Part shown: piece after piece, positions 25,246-36,265 of the stretch
How the letters are laid out: each line of letters begins with the position of its first letter
Position numbering within the stretch: the stretch's first letter is position 1
Source of the DNA: Isoetes taiwanensis
Taxonomy: Eukaryota > Streptophyta > Lycopodiopsida > Isoetales > Isoetaceae
NCBI GenBank assembly: GCA_021234155.1
Contig: JAJEKV010000056.1
Span: 4,449,330 to 4,513,329, forward strand
Direction: 5' to 3'
Length of the DNA stretch: 64,000 bases
Made by a program: the position numbers and the translations under genes
The notes under the pieces: generated by a model
What the model was told of the DNA's origin: nothing
Seen by the model: only the letters and a program-made list of their open reading frames with translations
Database searches by the model: none

Positions 25246-25504
25246 TGCATATTCACACGGGGGGTGACGTAGGGCAGCGAGAGCCCTCATAATTGTATTT
25301 TGCACGTACGAAATCAACACCATATAGTATTCCGCTTGAAATCTTATAGTATTTTGCGAATCTTGTTATACAGTATAGCAAATTTTGTACTTGGATACCC
25401 CACAAACGAGGAACTTTACGTACGGTATAGATTAAGGAATAAGGGGTGAATATGCCTATCCAACAGCTCTCGTTGCCCGGAGTCACCCCCCGTGTGAATA
25501 TGCA
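25246..25504. mobile_element. MITE-like element with ~32-bp terminal inverted repeats
   Basis: The left end TGCATATTCACACGGGGG and the right end CCCCCGTGTGAATATGCA are inverted copies. Similarity continues inward through GGGCAGCGAGAGC / GCTCTCGTTGCCC. If TGCA is taken as a 4-bp target duplication, the TIR starts TATTCACACGGGG; otherwise no duplication is seen. It replaces the C-terminus of the adjacent reverse transcriptase frame, which ends inside its TIR. Confidence 0.65.
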
Positions 25505-26316
25505 CGATCAAGTATGTCATCTGCTGCTCGAATGGGATTATTGTGGGTATACAGAAATGGTTGTATTTGAGATACTATGACATTACATGCCATCAAATAA
25601 GGCCTGCAACTGCTTGCATGTACGTATTTTGAAGCTTTAAAAGGTAACTTGCATCTCTTATCATACCTGTATAAAGAGTAGATGCCCAAATGTGGTGCAA
25701 ATATTTCAATGCTAATATTAAGAAAATCCACTTTTCTTCCTGTATTCCTGTCAATTGTATCATATACTGTTTCTTCCTTGATGCCAAGATGTGCCAAATT
25801 ATATATCATCAATTCTTCATTGCTCATATCTGTAATACCAAGGTATTTTCTAATGCTCGGGTTATTAATCCCTAAAATGTCATCCATGTACCTGAATGTA
25901 TTTTTGAAATCAGCAGCTTCCTGTAATCTGCCAAGTGAAATTAAATTCAAGATAAACCTGAGCTCAAACCAAGCTAAGTAAATGTTGCACCAACCAGGGC
26001 TTGCTGCAAACCCCATGGGAATACCCCTGATTTGTTTCCAAATGCCATTATGCATGACAAGGAAACAATTGTTTAATAGCCAAATGTTTAACCTAGTAAA
26101 GGTATCCTTGTCAAGTCTTGTCCAGTAGTTTCCCTCAGGAGTATTGAACTTCCATATCACAGCAACATCACCCTTACTATTTACATGGTACCACATATCA
26201 AAATTAGCATGCTCTTTCTTTTTAAACCTCCATGCAGTATTAATGACTTCTTGTAGTACACTGCATATAACAAAGTTTAAAATGAAACGCACTAATTTGC
26301 TCAAAACGCACTTCAA
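25505..26316 (-). pseudogene. Reverse transcriptase fragment, Penelope-like or unclassified
   Basis: The minus-strand frame carries RT motif B (IRGIPMGFAASPGWCNIYLAW), motif C with the catalytic pair (FRYMDDILGINN) and a following VDFLNISIEIF strand. A tail YDKRCKLPFKASKYVH...SCRPYLMACN follows. It lacks RNase H, integrase and an endonuclease in view. RT motifs A and earlier are partly covered (WYHVNSKGDVAVIWKF). GxPMG...SP with YMDD and LNxSIE is unlike plant gypsy, copia or L1 and more like Penelope-like or related protist and animal RTs, but no GIY-YIG domain is seen. The C-terminus is cut by the MITE at 25504. The final residues YSHGG come from the MITE. Confidence 0.6.
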
Positions 26317-26329
26317 AAGGAATCTTTGA

Positions 26330-26844
26330 AAGATTCCCTAAAATCCCCCCAAAAATGTTCCTTTTTGTGGTATATTTGTGACAAGTGTGACAATTTGAAA
26401 ATTTTAGGCATCATTTTGGAGGGGGGGTGTGAACTTAGCTTCCATTCAAAATTGTTTGACATCCCTTTTTGGCCCCCCTAGTTTGGTTTGCGAAATAGTA
26501 ATATTTTTAAAAACTAAACAAAATAGACATTGGAAAAAACAGCAAGCACACTAAAGTGCCAAAAAGGTATTTTATTCAAAGTTTTCCAAATCAGTACAAA
26601 ACTATGAACAAAACTGTAAAAAATGCAACACATTTTGACATTGCCTTATTGAAGCAAACATTTTCACATGAAAGTATGCCTCATTGAACAAACTTACACT
26701 TTGAAGCGCAAGTTGGAGTCAAGAGGCCGCTTCGCTCTTAGATCTTATATACTTGCTCTTATTTGCTCATCCGTCTTGCTATAGACTTATGTATACCACG
26801 ATGACAATGCGTGGACATAACGTCTTCAAAATAAATTTCTAGGT
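26330..26844. other. AT-rich flank of RT fragment, no gene
   Basis: Contains G-rich runs (GGAGGGGGGG near 26411) and their C-rich counterparts near 26345 and 26475. Nothing coding was seen. Confidence 0.4.
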
Positions 26845-27110
26845 GGTATAGATTTATACCACAATAGGTAGTGCTGTGCGGATATGACATCGCATGGTAT
26901 AAATTTATACCGCAAGTGGACTTGAGCGGTATAAATTTATACCGCAAGAGGACTCGAGCGGTATAAATTTATACCGCGAGAGCTCTCTCGATTCACTGCG
27001 AGAGCTCTCACGGTATAAATTTATACCGTGAGAGCTCCCTCGTTATACCACGAGAGCTCTCTCGGTATAAATTTATACCGCGACAGCTCTCTCGGTATAA
27101 ATTTATACCG
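26845..27110. repeat. Array of seven GGTATAAATTTATACC palindromes
   Basis: The 16-bp palindrome GGTATAAATTTATACC (one base changed in the first copy) starts at 26845, 26896, 26928, 26960, 27012, 27064 and 27094. Spacings are 51, 32, 32, 52, 52 and 30 bp. GAGAGCTCTC palindromes lie between the later copies, and around the fifth copy the symmetry extends to a perfect 36-bp palindrome at 27002-27037. Each core contains TATAAAT on both strands. It could be a set of bidirectional TATA elements, a dimeric-protein binding array, or an expanded transposon subterminal repeat. Confidence 0.95.
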
Positions 27111-27131
27111 CAGAAAACCTCCAGACAACCA

Positions 27132-27410
27132 GGCATGCAATGTGAGTCGTAGGATTTTGGACCAAGGATTATGATCAATCTGGACCGTAGGATCATGTAG
27201 GATATATCTAAAGCAACGTGAGCAGTCGGATCTCGGTCCGACGGTCAGGATCAGATCAATCTGGACCGTAGGACCGCGGTACACATATTATATGTAAACT
27301 CCCAAGCCATCTCGGTCGTAGGATATGTCCCAAAGCCACGTGAGCCGTCGGATCTCGAACGGACGGTCGGATAAGCGCGACAAACATAAGAACATATATA
27401 GATCAGATAT
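27132..27410. repeat. ~280-bp dispersed repeat, copy 1
   Basis: The segment from GCATGCAATGTGAG to GATCAGATATAT is nearly identical to 36266-36545. It contains repeated (A/G)GCCGTCGGATCTCG and GACGGTC motifs. The palindrome array lies immediately upstream here but is absent beside the second copy. Confidence 0.95.
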
Positions 27411-27850
27411 ATATCCCTTATATATATACAATTATATAAGCACCCCCCTTATTTCTAGAGATTTTGGTGTCGCCGCCGCAGCCGTCCATTTTTTGAGATC
27501 AACGGTTGAGATGAAAACATGCCAAACCACCCCAAGCACCCCCCTTGGGTATAAAGATTGAGGTGTCACGGCTTCAGCCATCGAAGGTGCAAGATCTACG
27601 GTTCAGATGGGGCCACCTCATGATCTCCCCTATTTGGGGCTTTTAATTTGTGCCATTGGATTCGGGGATTCTATCTAGACCGTAGAGTAACCATAAGGGG
27701 GAAGCTTCTCATGTCCCGATCTTAGCCGTTAAATTTACTAGATCAACGTTCTATAGTAAGGCAGGTGTGTTGGGTGCTTTGAAGTCCATGTTATGAGGTG
27801 GCATTAAGATGGACATAATTAAAGGCTAGCTAGATGTTTACATAATAGAT
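27411..27850 (+). repeat. GCCGTCC-rich module, copy 1
   Basis: After TATATATACAATTATAT come AGAGATTTTGG, GCAGCCGTCC, ACCCCAAGCACCCC, CTATTTGGGGCTTTTAAT and CTAGACCGTAGAG. The same order of motifs recurs at 36546, 52206, 55255 and 62709, and partly near 47990, always on this strand. Confidence 0.7.
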
Positions 27851-28014
27851 GTGTAGGGGGTTCTTTGCTATGTAAATTAGGGGATTTTAAATTCTATGGT
27901 TTGATAGATACGATAGTAGTCAAATGTCGAGGTATTGGTGGTCCATGTCATCCTAGGGCCTAGGGTCGGGTGGGGAAGGGGATACGAGCTGTGAGAAGGG
28001 AAGGAGAGTTGAAG

Positions 28015-28179
28015 ATGGCCGGTTTTAATGAGTTTCGGCGATGTCAGTGTGGAGAATACGAGGAGATGACGTTGGAGAGGATTATAGAAGGCCGACATCG
28101 GATTGAGGTGAGAATGAGATGTGTAGTTTGCGGTATTGAGAGAGTTAGATATCAGGTTAGTAAAGGTAGGCATTGTTGA
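28015..28179 (+). CDS. Small ORF, 54 aa, with CxC and CxxC pairs
   Basis: ATG at 28015 has a good context (GAAGATGGCC). The product contains GFNEFRRCQCGEY, then RMRCVVCG, so two cysteine pairs (CxC and CxxC) are about 28 residues apart and could bind zinc. A GTGAGA inside could be a splice donor after residue 31. The segment around GFNE resembles an exon-like sequence at 36999-37095. I do not know the family. Confidence 0.25.
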   Translation: MAGFNEFRRCQCGEYEEMTLERIIEGRHRIEVRMRCVVCGIERVRYQVSKGRHC

Positions 28180-28229
28180 GAATTGAGTGAGTGTTCTGTT
28201 GTGAGATATGGTCCTCCAGCTGCTCTGAT

Positions 28230-28960
28230 ACACTTTGATTAATGCTTCAGTTCTCCTTCAATTTTTCTGATGTACTGCATTTTGTTGGTGATTCAGTTGT
28301 TGAGAGTTTCTTTCCATCTTCTGTACATAGCTAGAATCTCCATGCCATGTTAGTGTGGGTTCTATAAGTAATCTTTTGATCGCAAACCTGTCCCACAATA
28401 CAGAAATTCTTTGGTATCAGCAATACTGAACAGTTATGGTGCAATGTTGCAAAAAGAAGATGCTCTTTGTTACGTTTTTAGGATAGCTTCACCTTTTTAT
28501 GTGTAGATTGAGTACAAAGAAGGCCTTTCTTCTCTGATGCACTGGATTCTTTTAGTGATCCAGTTTTTGAGACTTTGATCAATGCTTCACCTGTACCACA
28601 ATACAGAAACCATGTACACTTATGTTGTAATGTAGGAAAAAGAACATGCTTTTTCTCACACCTTCAGGTTCTTATCTGTATAGTCAGTAGAAAGAAGGCC
28701 TTTGTTCTGTGGACGGTTTAATCTGAATGTTTAAATGATTGAGAAGAAAGGGTATGCTGGATTTTATGAAAGTGCGGGCAATTTATGCTATTTTAGTGTT
28801 AAATTATTTAGGATTCAATGAGTGTTGTGCTTTGAGATGTGCCCCTTCTATTTGTCTGATGTACTGCATTCTTTTGGTGATCTAGTTCTCCAGATCTTCA
28901 TTAATCTTCCATCTGTCCCAGATTACAGAAACTGTTCCTCGTTTTTCGAATTCGGGTTGG
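28230..28960. repeat. Degenerate tandem repeats, about 280-330 bp
   Basis: Three units share TCTGATG(T/C)ACTG(C/G)ATT, then TGGTGATTCAGTT-like text, TTAATGCTTC and C(A/T)GTCCCACAATACAGAAA. They are diverged but in the same order each time. Confidence 0.6.
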
Positions 28961-29544
28961 GTGTCAGGTAAAATAGTTTCGTACTTTCATTTGCACGAGA
29001 TTTCTGCTCGGTTTGGTAGAGTTGCTGTATTGTTGTCAAATGCTATGACATGCATATTTGGTGGAATATAGAATACTCTGAAAGTGACCACAGTCAGGTG
29101 TTTCATGCACAAGTTTGCCATTTTTCTGAGAAGAAAGGGTATTTGTTGTCAAATTCTATGCGATGCGTATTTGATGCATAGGTTTGGCATTTGTGTGACT
29201 GGGATGGATTATTTAGGTAATACACAGGTGCTAAGATTAGGGATTATAAGATGTGATAGATGTTGTATATCTTGAACTAAGACTTGATTGAGAGAGATTA
29301 TGTGTTTCTTGTGCCATGTAGCTGAAACATTATGCTATCCAGGAAATCCAGGAAAATTGTGCAATCCAGCTTGGAATCTTCAACTAAATCTTGCATATTT
29401 GCTAGTTTCAAACATGTTTGGTATCTCAGTTGTTGACCAAACTTCAGAGGAGCTGTCTGGTTCAGGATTTTATCCTCTCTTATGCCTTTATGCCTTTTCT
29501 TTTTTTTGCCAGACTTGAGGCTTGTTTAAATCGGGAGGCCAGAT

Positions 29545-29959
29545 ATGGTGGATGATCAATGGACCAAGAGAGTAAGAACGAAGTCGGTTGTCAAGCATTT
29601 TGATCAATCCTTCTCCAGAGTACACATGGAATGCAAGCTATTTGTAGAAGTATTGCGCACCCACAACGTTATGCCATTGGATGCAGAGTTAGGCGAAGAT
29701 CATAGTAAGCATCTTATCGCGCTTTATCTTTTTGCTCTGAAACATCTTGAAAATGCGTTTCTTTGCCGACTCTTTGGTGAACCATTTTGGATATGTGACG
29801 GAGCTTGTGAAACTGGTGGCTATAGCAGGTAAGATCTTCGGCATTATATTTAGCTTTGAGCCATGTTTTTCTCCCCGAAGTTGTTTGATTAATACTATCT
29901 TTTCATGCAGGTTATTTGTGTGCCACATATATGTAAATCATAAGCGGAATAGAGTCTAG
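29545..29959 (+). CDS. Two-exon small gene of unknown function
   Basis: Exon 29545-29828 (start MVDDQWTKRVRTK) ends at AGCAG|GTAAGA, and exon 29911-29959 follows TTTTCATGCAG and ends in TAG. They join in frame to 110 residues with CDGACETGGYSR|LFVCHIYV across the junction. Both splice sites are strong. The copy at 57580 has GGCTAA in place of GGCGAA and nearby indels, so it is broken. No family recognised; possibly a captured gene fragment. Confidence 0.3.
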
Positions 29960-31056
29960 CCAGAGAGGACAATGTAATGAGAACCTTCTATTTGTATTCT
30001 TAACAAAATATCATCTTGGTGAATCAAATGCAAATTTGTTTTGATTCACTCAAACGTTCCAGTTTGCATTATGTAGTTCCAAGTTTTTCAGTTGCTAGTG
30101 GACATGCAAATGAAGTACCCCGTCATTTAGAATTTTTATTACTCTTTCTAACTTTGTAGATGATTTGTATCTTCAGGTGTGAAGCACTTTGAAGCCACAT
30201 GGATTGGACGGTCGCGAGAATGAAAAGGGAACTTGGGCCGGTTTGAGTATCGCATCATAGCATGCAAAAGATGTAGTCAAGTTAGCAAAAGGCGAGAACT
30301 GGGGAAAAGGTGAGGTTTTTGCATTTGAGCCCAATGTCGGCGCGATTATGTTGTGTCGATCTGTTACCTTTCATAGAGATTTTCTTTTGTCGATTAATGG
30401 CATGTATTTGTGCAAACAGATATGTAGGTTTTGATTTTGAATCGTGGTCGAAAACCCTTTGAGATAACTTCTTTGAAAGTCGGGGCTATCATTGTAAATG
30501 TTTTCGATGTCAGTCAATGCCATTAGTCATGTATGGTCCAAACGTTTCAGATGATCTGGACACTCATGTTAGTCGTCTGGACATTGGTGATCCATTGCAG
30601 AAACATGAAATGCATTGCAGGTACTAGCCCAAGAATATTAGTTTGGTCCCCTTAATTGAACTAATAGGTACATGTCAATCCATCAGAAATGAATTAAACA
30701 GGCTTTTAAGATTTCAATTTCAGTCATGTAAGAAGCAATAACAACTGCTGGTGGAATATTCGTGATTGATTTACTTGCTGTGCACATTCTATATGCTCTG
30801 CATTATAGTGTAAGAGCTTCTTTAGTCAGATTTGAGGGTGCTAGGTTAGGAAGATACTTCAGAAAGATTTTTGACCTTTCTATTGCTGATCGGGTTTTGG
30901 ATCTGGAAGAGCAGCTATTCTGAGAGATCTGGCGAGATCTTTAATATTCATATATTAGATGATTAAAAGAATAATTTATTAGGTTGCTAGGAAAAGAAGG
31001 ATGTTGGAAACTGAGGATGGATGGGTTTGAACTCCTTATTCTGCATTACTGCTCCT

Positions 31057-31606
31057 CATTAGGGATTTTTTGAGATCATAAAAGGGCCTTCTAAGAATTG
31101 CTGACTAAGCTATATGAACTACCAATCAGAAAACAGAATTGGTAATCCAGTCAGCAAAACAGTTATAACTAACTCACTGGATCACATTTTCTAGCATAAG
31201 TGTTGATAGAAAAGTCCAAATGAGCTCTTGTTTGGTGCAATAGATAGATCTCATTGAGAACTTTCCAACCTTGGGTGGTTTGCATATCTTTTAGCCCCGT
31301 AGAATAGTAAAAAATGGTAAAAACCATATTTTTTGGAGTTTTGACAATCATAGGTGGTTAAAATATGTGCAAAACACCTAAGGTTGGAAAGATCTCAACG
31401 AGATCTATCTATTGCACTAAACGAGAGCTCATTTGAACTCTTCTATCAATAGTTATGCTAGAAAATGTGATCCAGTGAGTTAGTTATAACAGTTTTGCTG
31501 ACTGGACCCGTCAGGCTCTGATTTCTGATTGGTAGTTCATTTATCTTCATTTGGCTTAGTTGGCATGTTTTGAAGGCCCTTTTTTAATCTCAAAAAAACC
31601 CTAATG
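31057..31606. mobile_element. Fold-back element, long terminal inverted repeats
   Basis: CATTAGGGATTTTTTGAGA at the left is matched inverted by the right end ...CAAAAAAACCCTAATG, and complementarity runs inward for about 230 bp per arm (for example GCAATAGATAGATCTC against GAGATCTATCTATTGC). The central spacer is under 100 bp. The other copy of the host repeat (near 59020) lacks it, giving an empty site of the form GCTCCT|TACGCACAC. No clear target duplication is visible. Confidence 0.85.
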
Positions 31607-33445
31607 TATAGACACACTAGAGCCTTTTGCAACGCTGCTTTTTAATGGGAAGACCACTAGAGCCCTTTCCAACATGATGGTGAACAATTTTGTGTGACCA
31701 TCATGTGCTGCAAATGACTGGAGCCTTTTCGATCCTCATGTATACACTGAACCCCTTCCTGGAACCATCATATTGGAAACTGGGAAGAATTGACTGGGCC
31801 TTCTGTTACCAAGTCAACTGCCCTGCCACTGAGCTACCAGCTTGTGAGTGCACATTGCATATATTTTCCAACTGTCTAGAGATGAGAAAAGTAATTAATA
31901 AATCAATAGATAGGAAAAGATGGGTTCAGGAGTTAAATTTGTCCTTTGCATGCTGTTCTGGTGAGCCAGCACATCTCTAACTAAAATACCTTCATTTAGT
32001 GGTTCTGTTTGCCTTAATTTTGCAATGCTATGATAAATTGCTTCTGTGGCATGAGCCATGATGTGATTGTAGACAGGTCAATGAAGCAGATGGTTGCCTC
32101 CCATACATCATTAATGCCTATTACTTTATCTAATTTATAAAAGTTACATTGTTTTATTTAGCTCAGTTGAATAAGCTCACATATGCTGGAGATTTTGGTT
32201 TAATTAAAGAGGTAAATTATGAAACATCTCTTAGAATAGCTCCAAATGCTCTGTGTTGGCCCTGTTATTGCAAGCAAGTTTTTGGTCCAGCTGCTACAAG
32301 ACCGACCAGTTCCATAGTATTAATGAGAGTGTTTATAGATCTGCCTTCCTCAAATCCCATATTTGCAGTGAAATGATGTGCTCTGCAAGTATTTATGTTC
32401 TCATATGATGCTTTGCATCTAATTATGCGCATAAAATTAGATGCGCATAAAATTATGTTACTTCGTGTTGGCGCATCTATTTAGTAAATTGGCAGGCATG
32501 CTTTTATTGCAGGCAGTGATGATCCACGTGTAAATGGGAAGTTCTTGAGCATCTACATTTGGGTTTATCCTTCTCTTATGCCCAGATTAGATGTCAGAAT
32601 CTGAAGCCCTGGTAATTCCGGGGCCTTCCTCTTAAGTATGATTTGAGCACGAGGTGAGATCTAGTCTGGATCTGCAAATGGTCTGCCATGGCAGCGTGCA
32701 TAAATGTCTTTGTTCTGAATGTGGATCTTTGTACTTGATACACGTTGCCTTCTTTGTGTATTCACTGCAGTCTTACCTGAGATGTTCAAGTCTACATGAT
32801 ATAGTAATATAGACATGCGCAGGTCGTTTTTAAATCCCGTCTCGTTGGGCTTTTGCCATAGTTTTGCAGATTTATTTGTGGATCCTTATTTTTACTGGGA
32901 AGGCTCCTTCTCATTGGGCATTTCAATGTTGTACATTTGCAACTATTGCCTAGGTGAATGCGAGCCTTTGGAAAAGCAGAGCATGAGGTAAATATACCTA
33001 GTTAACTATGTTTCAGGTTCCATGCTACTTAATTTGGCAAATCGTTTTGCTTCTCTGTTATTGAGCACCGTTAACTCCTCATATTGGCACAGTGAGATAA
33101 ATATCAGAATATGGGAACATTGTCTCTGAACTGAACACTTTCAGGACAATGATTATTTATGACAACCAGTTTTACTTCAAAACTTTGTTACGTTGGTGCA
33201 ATTTTCAAAGGTGATTGAGAATGCACAGAAATATGAATTTAGCTTATTGGCCATAGGGTAATACGATGAAGCCGATGTTCTTACTTGCTGTTGGCCCCAA
33301 CGCCACATTCACTAGTTGCAGGGAACTATGTGAATGCAAGCTCACCCTCAAGTACGTCTGTAACAGCCTGATTACCTATTTCCATGCAATAAATGTCGCC
33401 AAAGTGTTTCATGGCATATCTTCAAGTTGTGAAGGCAAAGTGTTT

Positions 33446-33680
33446 AAAGAACTATTGCTTGCACCTTTATTTTTAACATTGAGGCATGAGTTTGTCTTTT
33501 GCAAAGGCAAGATTTTGACAATTGTTTGAACTTTGGATGTACACGTAGGTGCCATTTTGTATTAAAAGAACTTATTGCTTGCACCTTTATTTTTAAAGTT
33601 GAGGCATGAGTTTATCTTTTGCAAAGGCAAGATTTTGACATTTTTTTGAACTTTGGATGTTGTATACGTAGGTGACATTC
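33446..33680. repeat. ~118-bp tandem duplication in copy 1 only
   Basis: AAAGAACTATTGCTTGCACC... to ...CTTTGGATGT is repeated once. The other copy at about 60790-60900 has a single unit. Confidence 0.9.
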
Positions 33681-35455
33681 TTTGTGGTGACTTTGTGGTG
33701 ACGGTAGTTGTCTATACTAAACTGTTAGGAGCAAGTATTAAAGCTATTCAAAGCTATTCAGGTCCTTAGCTCTGAATGCAAAACATTTGATCTAAGGAAC
33801 CTTTGAATGTGAAACATTTGATCCGGTAATGATTTTAAGTCTTCTAAAATTTGTCAAGCATGTACAAATTGCATAACCTCTCATTGCATGTGTAAGATCT
33901 CTTTTTTTGAATAATAACTCAAGCATTTTGTAGAAGAGATGGATTGTGCAAGGTTCAACCCTTTGCAATTTTCAAGTCACTCTATATTTGGATGCCTATT
34001 TTTTTAGGAGTAGTTTTGAATAGAGTGACAATCAAAAACTTTATTGACATCCCCAACTAGATTAGTATGCATTTCAATAACATATTACCTTTAGAATATG
34101 CAGTGCAAGGAGCTTGTGGAATACCAACTAAATTCTTTTACTTTAACCAAATCATTGTGCATCTAGTGATAATTTTAATGTCCATACATTTGCAAAAATA
34201 GCAAGAGCAAATTATAGTAGAATTGTAGGACCATCATAAATGTAGGACCACCAAGAGAAGTTGTATGCAGTTGTGTACTTGTCTGCAAGGTATATTCTTG
34301 ATAGACAACTCCCTGATACCATTCTCAAAGTGTCCTAACGAATATTGGCAGGAGATTCAAAATGTACAAGGTGAAATGCTCAAACTGGGCCGAACATATC
34401 AATTTTTTGTATTCATGTTCTATGATTCTAGCACATTATGTACATACGTGGATTGTGTCTTTTGGCATGTGTATTTCACCGAGACTCTCTCCGAGATAGT
34501 GCCCATATTGTAACGCCTTTTGTGCGGCCCGACAAAGAATTTCGTTACCTTAGGACCGTTATAGTTACGGCCACAGTTCATTGGGGCTAAGAGTGTATTA
34601 AGAACATGTATAATGGGACCACCATCTTAAGATGAACATGACATGGTAGATGATGGGAGGATTGAATTGTCGGTATATGGAAGAGCTTGAGGTATCAAAA
34701 GCATAATGGCGAAGGGAATTGGTTGAGAAGACCCAGTGGTAGAGTAATCATAAAGCAAGGATTAGAGCATTGTCAAAATTGTAAGGCATGATATTCTGGG
34801 GCCTTACAACGCATGTTAATATAGGTAATTTTATTCCCAGATGTTCGTATAGTTCATGGACACATTTATAGTACAAAATGCACCTTCCAACTACAAATAG
34901 TGTATAACTATACAGAAATGTCTATCATCGAGTGTTCCTGAGAAAGCCAAAACTAATTCACCCAGGAGTCAAGGACAAGCTTTTTGTTTGTACATTTGGT
35001 ACGATTGTTGAATTTGCCTCGAATAAAATTGGATACGCATCAAGAATAAGACAATAAATGAAGTTCATAAGCAGGGAACAAAATATTTATCAGAGTTTGT
35101 TTATCAATGACGTGTGTGGATGCATGTAGACTGTTTACCAAATATCTATGCTCATTGTTAGAGGAGATGCAATTTAATTTCGCTGAGCCAAAGACACCTC
35201 GAATAAAGTTGTACCCAATAGGATTATAGACAAAGCTTGCTTCGTTATCGTAGAGTGATCAGATGAAATCTAATTGCAAGTGTCCATCTAATAAACAACG
35301 ATGAGCTCGATTGAATGGCCATCAAGCAAAGGGTTTAGCTTAAAACTTCATGACTTTGGACTGGATGCATGCTACCATTCCTGTCACTCTTAATCTTGGA
35401 TTTTGTTCCCAGATTTCGTAAACCATAGTTCATAGACCCATTTATAGTACAAAAA

Positions 35456-35479
35456 CTTGTATATATATATATATACAAG
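35456..35479. other. Head-to-head junction of two element ends (CTTG(TA)nCAAG)
   Basis: The 6-kb repeat ends in CTTGTATATA. The sequence continues as its mirror, TATACAAGAGATTTAACACG, the reverse complement of the end seen at 52165-52200. The 24 bases are a perfect palindrome. Confidence 0.8.
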
Positions 35480-36080
35480 AGATTTAACACGTCCTACGGC
35501 GCATTGTCGTGCTTTAGGTAACCAACGATTCTACTGAGATTCTCTTGTGATTCCTCTATATTCTTCAACATTCTATGTACTATATTTAGCATTCATGAAT
35601 ATTCCCCTAGATTCTCTTAGGAGGTGCTTACCCATGAGCATTTAGAACCTTCCAAAATAATCTATTTTGGATCTGTGCAACATTTCTAAAACACTTTCTA
35701 TTTTTAGACTGAGGCGCTTACCCTGAGCATCTAGACCATTTTTTTTTTCAAGATTTATATTGTACACCTTTATTATGAAACATTTTAGAACATTCTATTG
35801 TGGCTCTCTGCAAAATCTTAAAAAAACTCTAAGACTTCATCAAGATTTTCTTAGATTCAACTAGATTTTAAGAGATTCCCTTAGACTTGTAAATATCTTC
35901 CTAGATTCTCTTACAATTTATGAGATTTCCTTAGATTCCCTTTAATTCTCCTGGATTCCCTTACATTCTAGAAATTTCTAGAACATTCTAGAACTTCCGG
36001 GAACATTCTGAAACTTTCAAAACATCCTAGAACTTTCTGGAAGTATTTCCCTATTTCCTTACTAGAATGTTATATTCTAT
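35480..36080 (-). repeat. AATCT minisatellite, inverted orientation
   Basis: Degenerate repeats of AGATTCCCTTAGATTC type are the reverse complement of the GAATCTAAGGGAATCT arrays at 46780-54620. TTCTAGAACATTCTAGAAC motifs close the block. Confidence 0.75.
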
Positions 36081-36144
36081 TTTATCTTAATTAGGACATT
36101 ACCCTTAAGTATATTTGAAACATAAATTATTCATAGAATTAATG

Positions 36145-36205
36145 CTTGGTCTAGTGGTTAGAATGGGGGGTTGGGGGGTTAATGACCAGGGTTCGAATTT
36201 CCCTA
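36145..36205 (+). other. tRNA-Glu-like SINE head or tRNA pseudogene
   Basis: TGGTCTAGTGGTTAGAATGG matches the A-box region of plant tRNA-Glu, and GGGTTCGAATTTCCC matches a B box about 30 bp later. The anticodon arm is replaced by a G-rich GGGGGGTTGGGGGGTT, so this is not a working tRNA. An A-rich tail follows, as in SINEs. Confidence 0.6.
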
Positions 36206-36265
36206 ATAACATAAAAAATTTTAAAAGCCTTTCCTAAAAAGTTGTTGAAAATACCAAGGCCCGAG

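Larger units (their letters stand above)
29303..35468. repeat. 6.2-kb dispersed repeat, copy 1 (matches 57340-62708)
   Basis: From TGTTTCTTGTGCCATG to ACTTGTATATAT the sequence matches a second copy in the same orientation 28 kb away. Copy 1 additionally has the fold-back element at 31057-31606 and a tandem duplication at 33446-33680. Near 34508 it contains TGTAACGCCTTTTGTGCGG, which resembles the start of some plant LTRs. No transposase, RT or other mobile-element protein is recognised, so the repeat's class is unknown. Confidence 0.9.

Noticed and set aside
26845-27110. Regularly spaced palindromes considered as a CRISPR array
   Set aside because: Intervals are not unique spacers of constant length, no cas genes exist, and the context is a plant nuclear genome.
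36145-36205. Functional tRNA-Glu gene
   Set aside because: The anticodon arm is missing and the acceptor stem cannot pair.
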